23,948 nucleotides of DNA, from positions 1 to 23,948 of the forward strand of contig JASHQF010000051.1 of assembly GCA_030037695.1 (NCBI GenBank), given 5' to 3'. This stretch comes from Thermoplasmata archaeon (GTDB taxonomy: Archaea; Thermoplasmatota; Thermoplasmata; Lutacidiplasmatales; UBA184). The translations under genes and the position numbers were made by a program. Below are positions 22,231 through 23,948 of the stretch, one piece after another (the stretch's first letter is position 1; the number at the start of each line of letters is the position of its first letter). A model generated the notes under the pieces. The model was not told the origin of the DNA and did not search any database. It saw nothing but the letters and a program-made list of their open reading frames with translations.

Positions 22231-23136
22231 ATGTCGCTCGAGTCGGAGATCCGCGTCCTCAAGGACGAGCGGGACGCGGTGCTCCTCGCGCACAACTACC
22301 AGCGCCCCGAGGTCCAGGACCTCGCCGATTTCGTCGGCGATTCCCTCTACCTCGCCCGCAAGGCGCGCGAGGCCGACCGGGCGGTGATCGTCTTCGCCGG
22401 CGTGCGGTTCATGGCGGAGACGGCGAAGATCCTCAACCCGAGCCGCACCGTGCTGCTCCCCGACCTCGGCGCGGGGTGCGGGCTCGCCGACGCGATCACC
22501 GCCGAGCAGCTCCGGCGCTGGAAGGACGACCACCCGGGCGCCCTCGTGGTCGCGTACATCAACACCTCCGCCGACGTGAAGGCGGAGGCGGACGTCTGCT
22601 GCACGAGCTCCAACGCGGTGAAGATCGTCGAGCAGCTCCCGTCGGATCGGGAGGTGCTGTTCCTCCCCGACATGTTCCTCGGGGAGTTCGTCCGTCGCAA
22701 GACCGGGCGCAAGATCCATCTGTGGGTCGGCGACTGCCCGGTCCACGCCAAGCTCCGGCCCGAGACCCTCGCCCGCGCACGGCAGGAGCACCCCGGGGCG
22801 CTGGTCGTCGCCCATCCCGAGTGCGGGTGCGGCAGCCAGGTGCTCCCGGACGTCGACCGGGTCCTGTCGACCGACGGGATGGTGCGGTTCGCGGAAGAGA
22901 CGCGGGACCCTGAGGTGCTCGTCGCGACGGAGGTCGGGATCCTCCACCGGATGCGCCGGCTGAACCCGACGACCCGGTTCGAGCCGCTCGACGCCGGGGC
23001 GGTCTGCCCGTACATGAAATCGATCGACCTCGCGGACGTCCGGGATTCGCTCGCCCGCCTCCAGCACCGGATCGAGGTCCCGATCGCGATCGCCGACCGG
23101 GCGCGCCGGGCCCTCGAGCGGATGGTCGCGGCGTAG
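22231..23136 (+). CDS. nadA: Quinolinate synthase NadA
   Basis: NadA condenses iminoaspartate with dihydroxyacetone phosphate to quinolinate using a [4Fe-4S] cluster with one open iron site. The 301-residue product has AHNYQRPEVQD near the start, VGDSLYLAR, FAGVRFMAET and the three cluster cysteines C83 (GAGCGL), C169 (GDCPVH) and C259 (AVCPYMK), at the spacing of the short archaeal enzymes (83, 170, 256 in Pyrococcus). The substrate-binding HPE is at 196-198, and CCTSSNAVKIV is intact. The C-terminus lacks the extra CxxCxxC found in E. coli. The start ATG 22231 follows a strong GGGGAGG Shine-Dalgarno. Its product feeds the adjacent NadC; no aspartate oxidase or dehydrogenase (NadB/NadX) is in the window. 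Confidence 0.96.
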   Translation: MSLESEIRVLKDERDAVLLAHNYQRPEVQDLADFVGDSLYLARKAREADRAVIVFAGVRFMAETAKILNPSRTVLLPDLGAGCGLADAITAEQLRRWKDDHPGALVVAYINTSADVKAEADVCCTSSNAVKIVEQLPSDREVLFLPDMFLGEFVRRKTGRKIHLWVGDCPVHAKLRPETLARARQEHPGALVVAHPECGCGSQVLPDVDRVLSTDGMVRFAEETRDPEVLVATEVGILHRMRRLNPTTRFEPLDAGAVCPYMKSIDLADVRDSLARLQHRIEVPIAIADRARRALERMVAA

Positions 23137-23142
23137 GGCCCG

Positions 23143-23508
23143 CTACAGGCGGGGCAGGACCGGGCCGAGCCGCGCGCTCCAGAGGACGTAGGCGTCGGCG
23201 AGCAGGCCGAGGGCGCCGAGGAAGACGACCCCAATCGCCGACCACGACGGCTTGCGGGTCAGGTAGAAGTGGGGGCTGAGCGGGTTGAGCCGGGACGAGA
23301 GCAGGGAGACTCCCGAGACGAGCAGGAGGAGCCCGAGCGCCCCGGGCGCCAGCACGGTGTACCGGCCGAGGTAGAGCCCGACGAGCGCCACGGCGACCGC
23401 GACCGGGATCGCGGCGTGCGAGCGCGGATGCTCCTCCTCGGTGACCGGCGCCGGGCGCGGAGGGTTGCGCCGACGGTAGGCGGGCGGGGTCTCCCAGGCG
23501 GCGGGCAC
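23143..23508 (-). CDS. Small integral membrane protein with three transmembrane helices
   Basis: From GTG 23508 the protein is 121 residues: a charged N-terminus (TPPAYRRRNPPRPAPVTEEEHPRSH) and three hydrophobic helices, AAIPVAVAVALVGLYLG, VLAPGALGLLLLVSGVSLL and IGVVFLGALGLLADAYVLW. I do not recognise the family. Start choice: the longest frame begins at ATG 23631, but that codon overlaps the start of the + strand zinc-finger gene, so both cannot easily be right. GTG 23508 lies 26.5 nt from a weak A/T stretch (TTCATCTA, about 23531-23538) and gives a compact protein. Its stop is 7 nt from the nadA stop in convergent orientation. Confidence 0.6.
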   Translation of the reverse strand: MPAAWETPPAYRRRNPPRPAPVTEEEHPRSHAAIPVAVAVALVGLYLGRYTVLAPGALGLLLLVSGVSLLSSRLNPLSPHFYLTRKPSWSAIGVVFLGALGLLADAYVLWSARLGPVLPRL

Positions 23509-23611
23509 GACCGCGACGTCGCGGGGGGCGTAGATGAACCCACGGCTGGAGCGGAACCCCGTGGCACCGGTCGAGCGACGAGTCCATGAACCGGGCCCGA
23601 CTCCCCGGCCC

Positions 23612-23948
23612 GTGCCCGAGCGACCCCACATGCGTCGCGACCGGTTGCGCGGGGCGGTCGCGGAGCCGGGCCCGCGTCCCGAGATCCACTTCCCGACGTT
23701 CGCCGAGCCGCCGGCGTTCCGCTCCCACCCCCTCGCCGGCCCCGGGCGCTGCGTCGACTGCGGCGACGCGCTCCCCCTCTCGACGACGTCGCCCCGATGT
23801 TGGGAGTGCGACCGCCCTCTCTGCGACGGTTGCTTCTGGCGCCATGGGCTCGCGCCGGCCGATCACCGCTGCGCCGGATGCGCCGCCCGACCGGCGACCG
23901 CGCCCGTGTCGATCTCGGGCGGACGCGCCGCCCCCGCCCGCTCGCCTA
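23612..23948 (+). CDS. Cysteine-rich zinc-finger protein, 3' end outside window
   Basis: A frame from GTG 23612 (or ATG 23630) stays open to the right edge, giving about 112 residues. After an N-terminal stretch (RPEIHFPTFAEPPAF) it has a dense metal-binding block: CVDCGD, CWECDRPLCDGC, FWRHGLAPADH and CAGC. The CxxC, CxxC, CxxC, H, CxxC order suggests two crossed zinc sites, like B-box or RING-related fingers. It could bind protein or nucleic acid; no function is assigned. The opposite strand in the same place is Arg/Pro-rich low complexity, which supports this frame. It ends in an Ala/Pro-rich segment at the window edge. Confidence 0.55.
   Translation, partial: MPERPHMRRDRLRGAVAEPGPRPEIHFPTFAEPPAFRSHPLAGPGRCVDCGDALPLSTTSPRCWECDRPLCDGCFWRHGLAPADHRCAGCAARPATAPVSISGGRAAPARSP

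Noticed and set aside
1..23948. CRISPR arrays, insertion sequences, prophage or attachment sites
   Set aside because: No direct-repeat arrays, transposase-like proteins or flanking repeats were seen; base composition is uniform apart from the RNA gap.

Overview
The window looks like a chromosomal segment of a very GC-rich archaeon. The evidence is the large subunit of the archaeal D-family DNA polymerase (DP2), formate-dependent PurP, an RNase P protein of the Pop5 type, a pilin-type class III signal sequence, a tRNA gene with a bulge-helix-bulge intron and no encoded CCA, and A/T-rich TATA-like boxes about 26-27 nt upstream of RNA or protein starts. DP2 with FtsZ argues against the Sulfolobales/Thermoproteales. 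A Thermoplasmatota-like lineage is my best guess, but this is inference and no rRNA is present to test it.

Layout. 1-728 (-): zinc-ribbon protein running off the left edge. 1016-1471 (+): degenerate response-regulator receiver. 1401-2576 (-): MutY adenine glycosylase with an intact Nudix domain. 2653-3015 (+): thioredoxin. 2987-4552 (-): PurH. 4735-5658 (+): pilin-like surface protein. 5618-7127 (-): ftsZ followed by an overlapping RNase P Pop5 gene. 7128-7728: about 600 nt without a convincing protein, holding a candidate structured RNA. 7729-8412 (-): CADD/PqqC-like diiron protein. 8536-11874 (+): DNA polymerase D large subunit. 11929-12031 (+): tRNA-Arg(TCG) with a T-loop intron. 12038-12870 (-): HTH regulator and a small Lsm-like protein. 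12968-16493 (+): three-subunit molybdenum hydroxylase. 16508-18834 (+): purP and gcvT. 18918-21335 (+): STAND-like ATPase with a TPR-like tail. About 21337-23136 (+): nadC and nadA. 23143-23508 (-): small membrane protein. 23612-23948 (+): cysteine-rich zinc-finger gene running off the right edge.

Functional links. One-carbon, purine and folate functions recur. PurH needs 10-formyl-THF, GcvT needs a tetrahydrofolate-type carrier, and the CADD-like protein carries the residues used for self-sacrificial p-aminobenzoate synthesis. PurP catalyses the same AICAR formylation with free formate, so the window encodes two routes for that step. nadC and nadA are consecutive steps of NAD synthesis. Coding density is high: three convergent gene pairs overlap at their 3' ends, and most same-strand neighbours overlap by ATGA or GTGA. 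Several genes appear leaderless, and the tRNA gene calibrates the box-to-start distance for the window.
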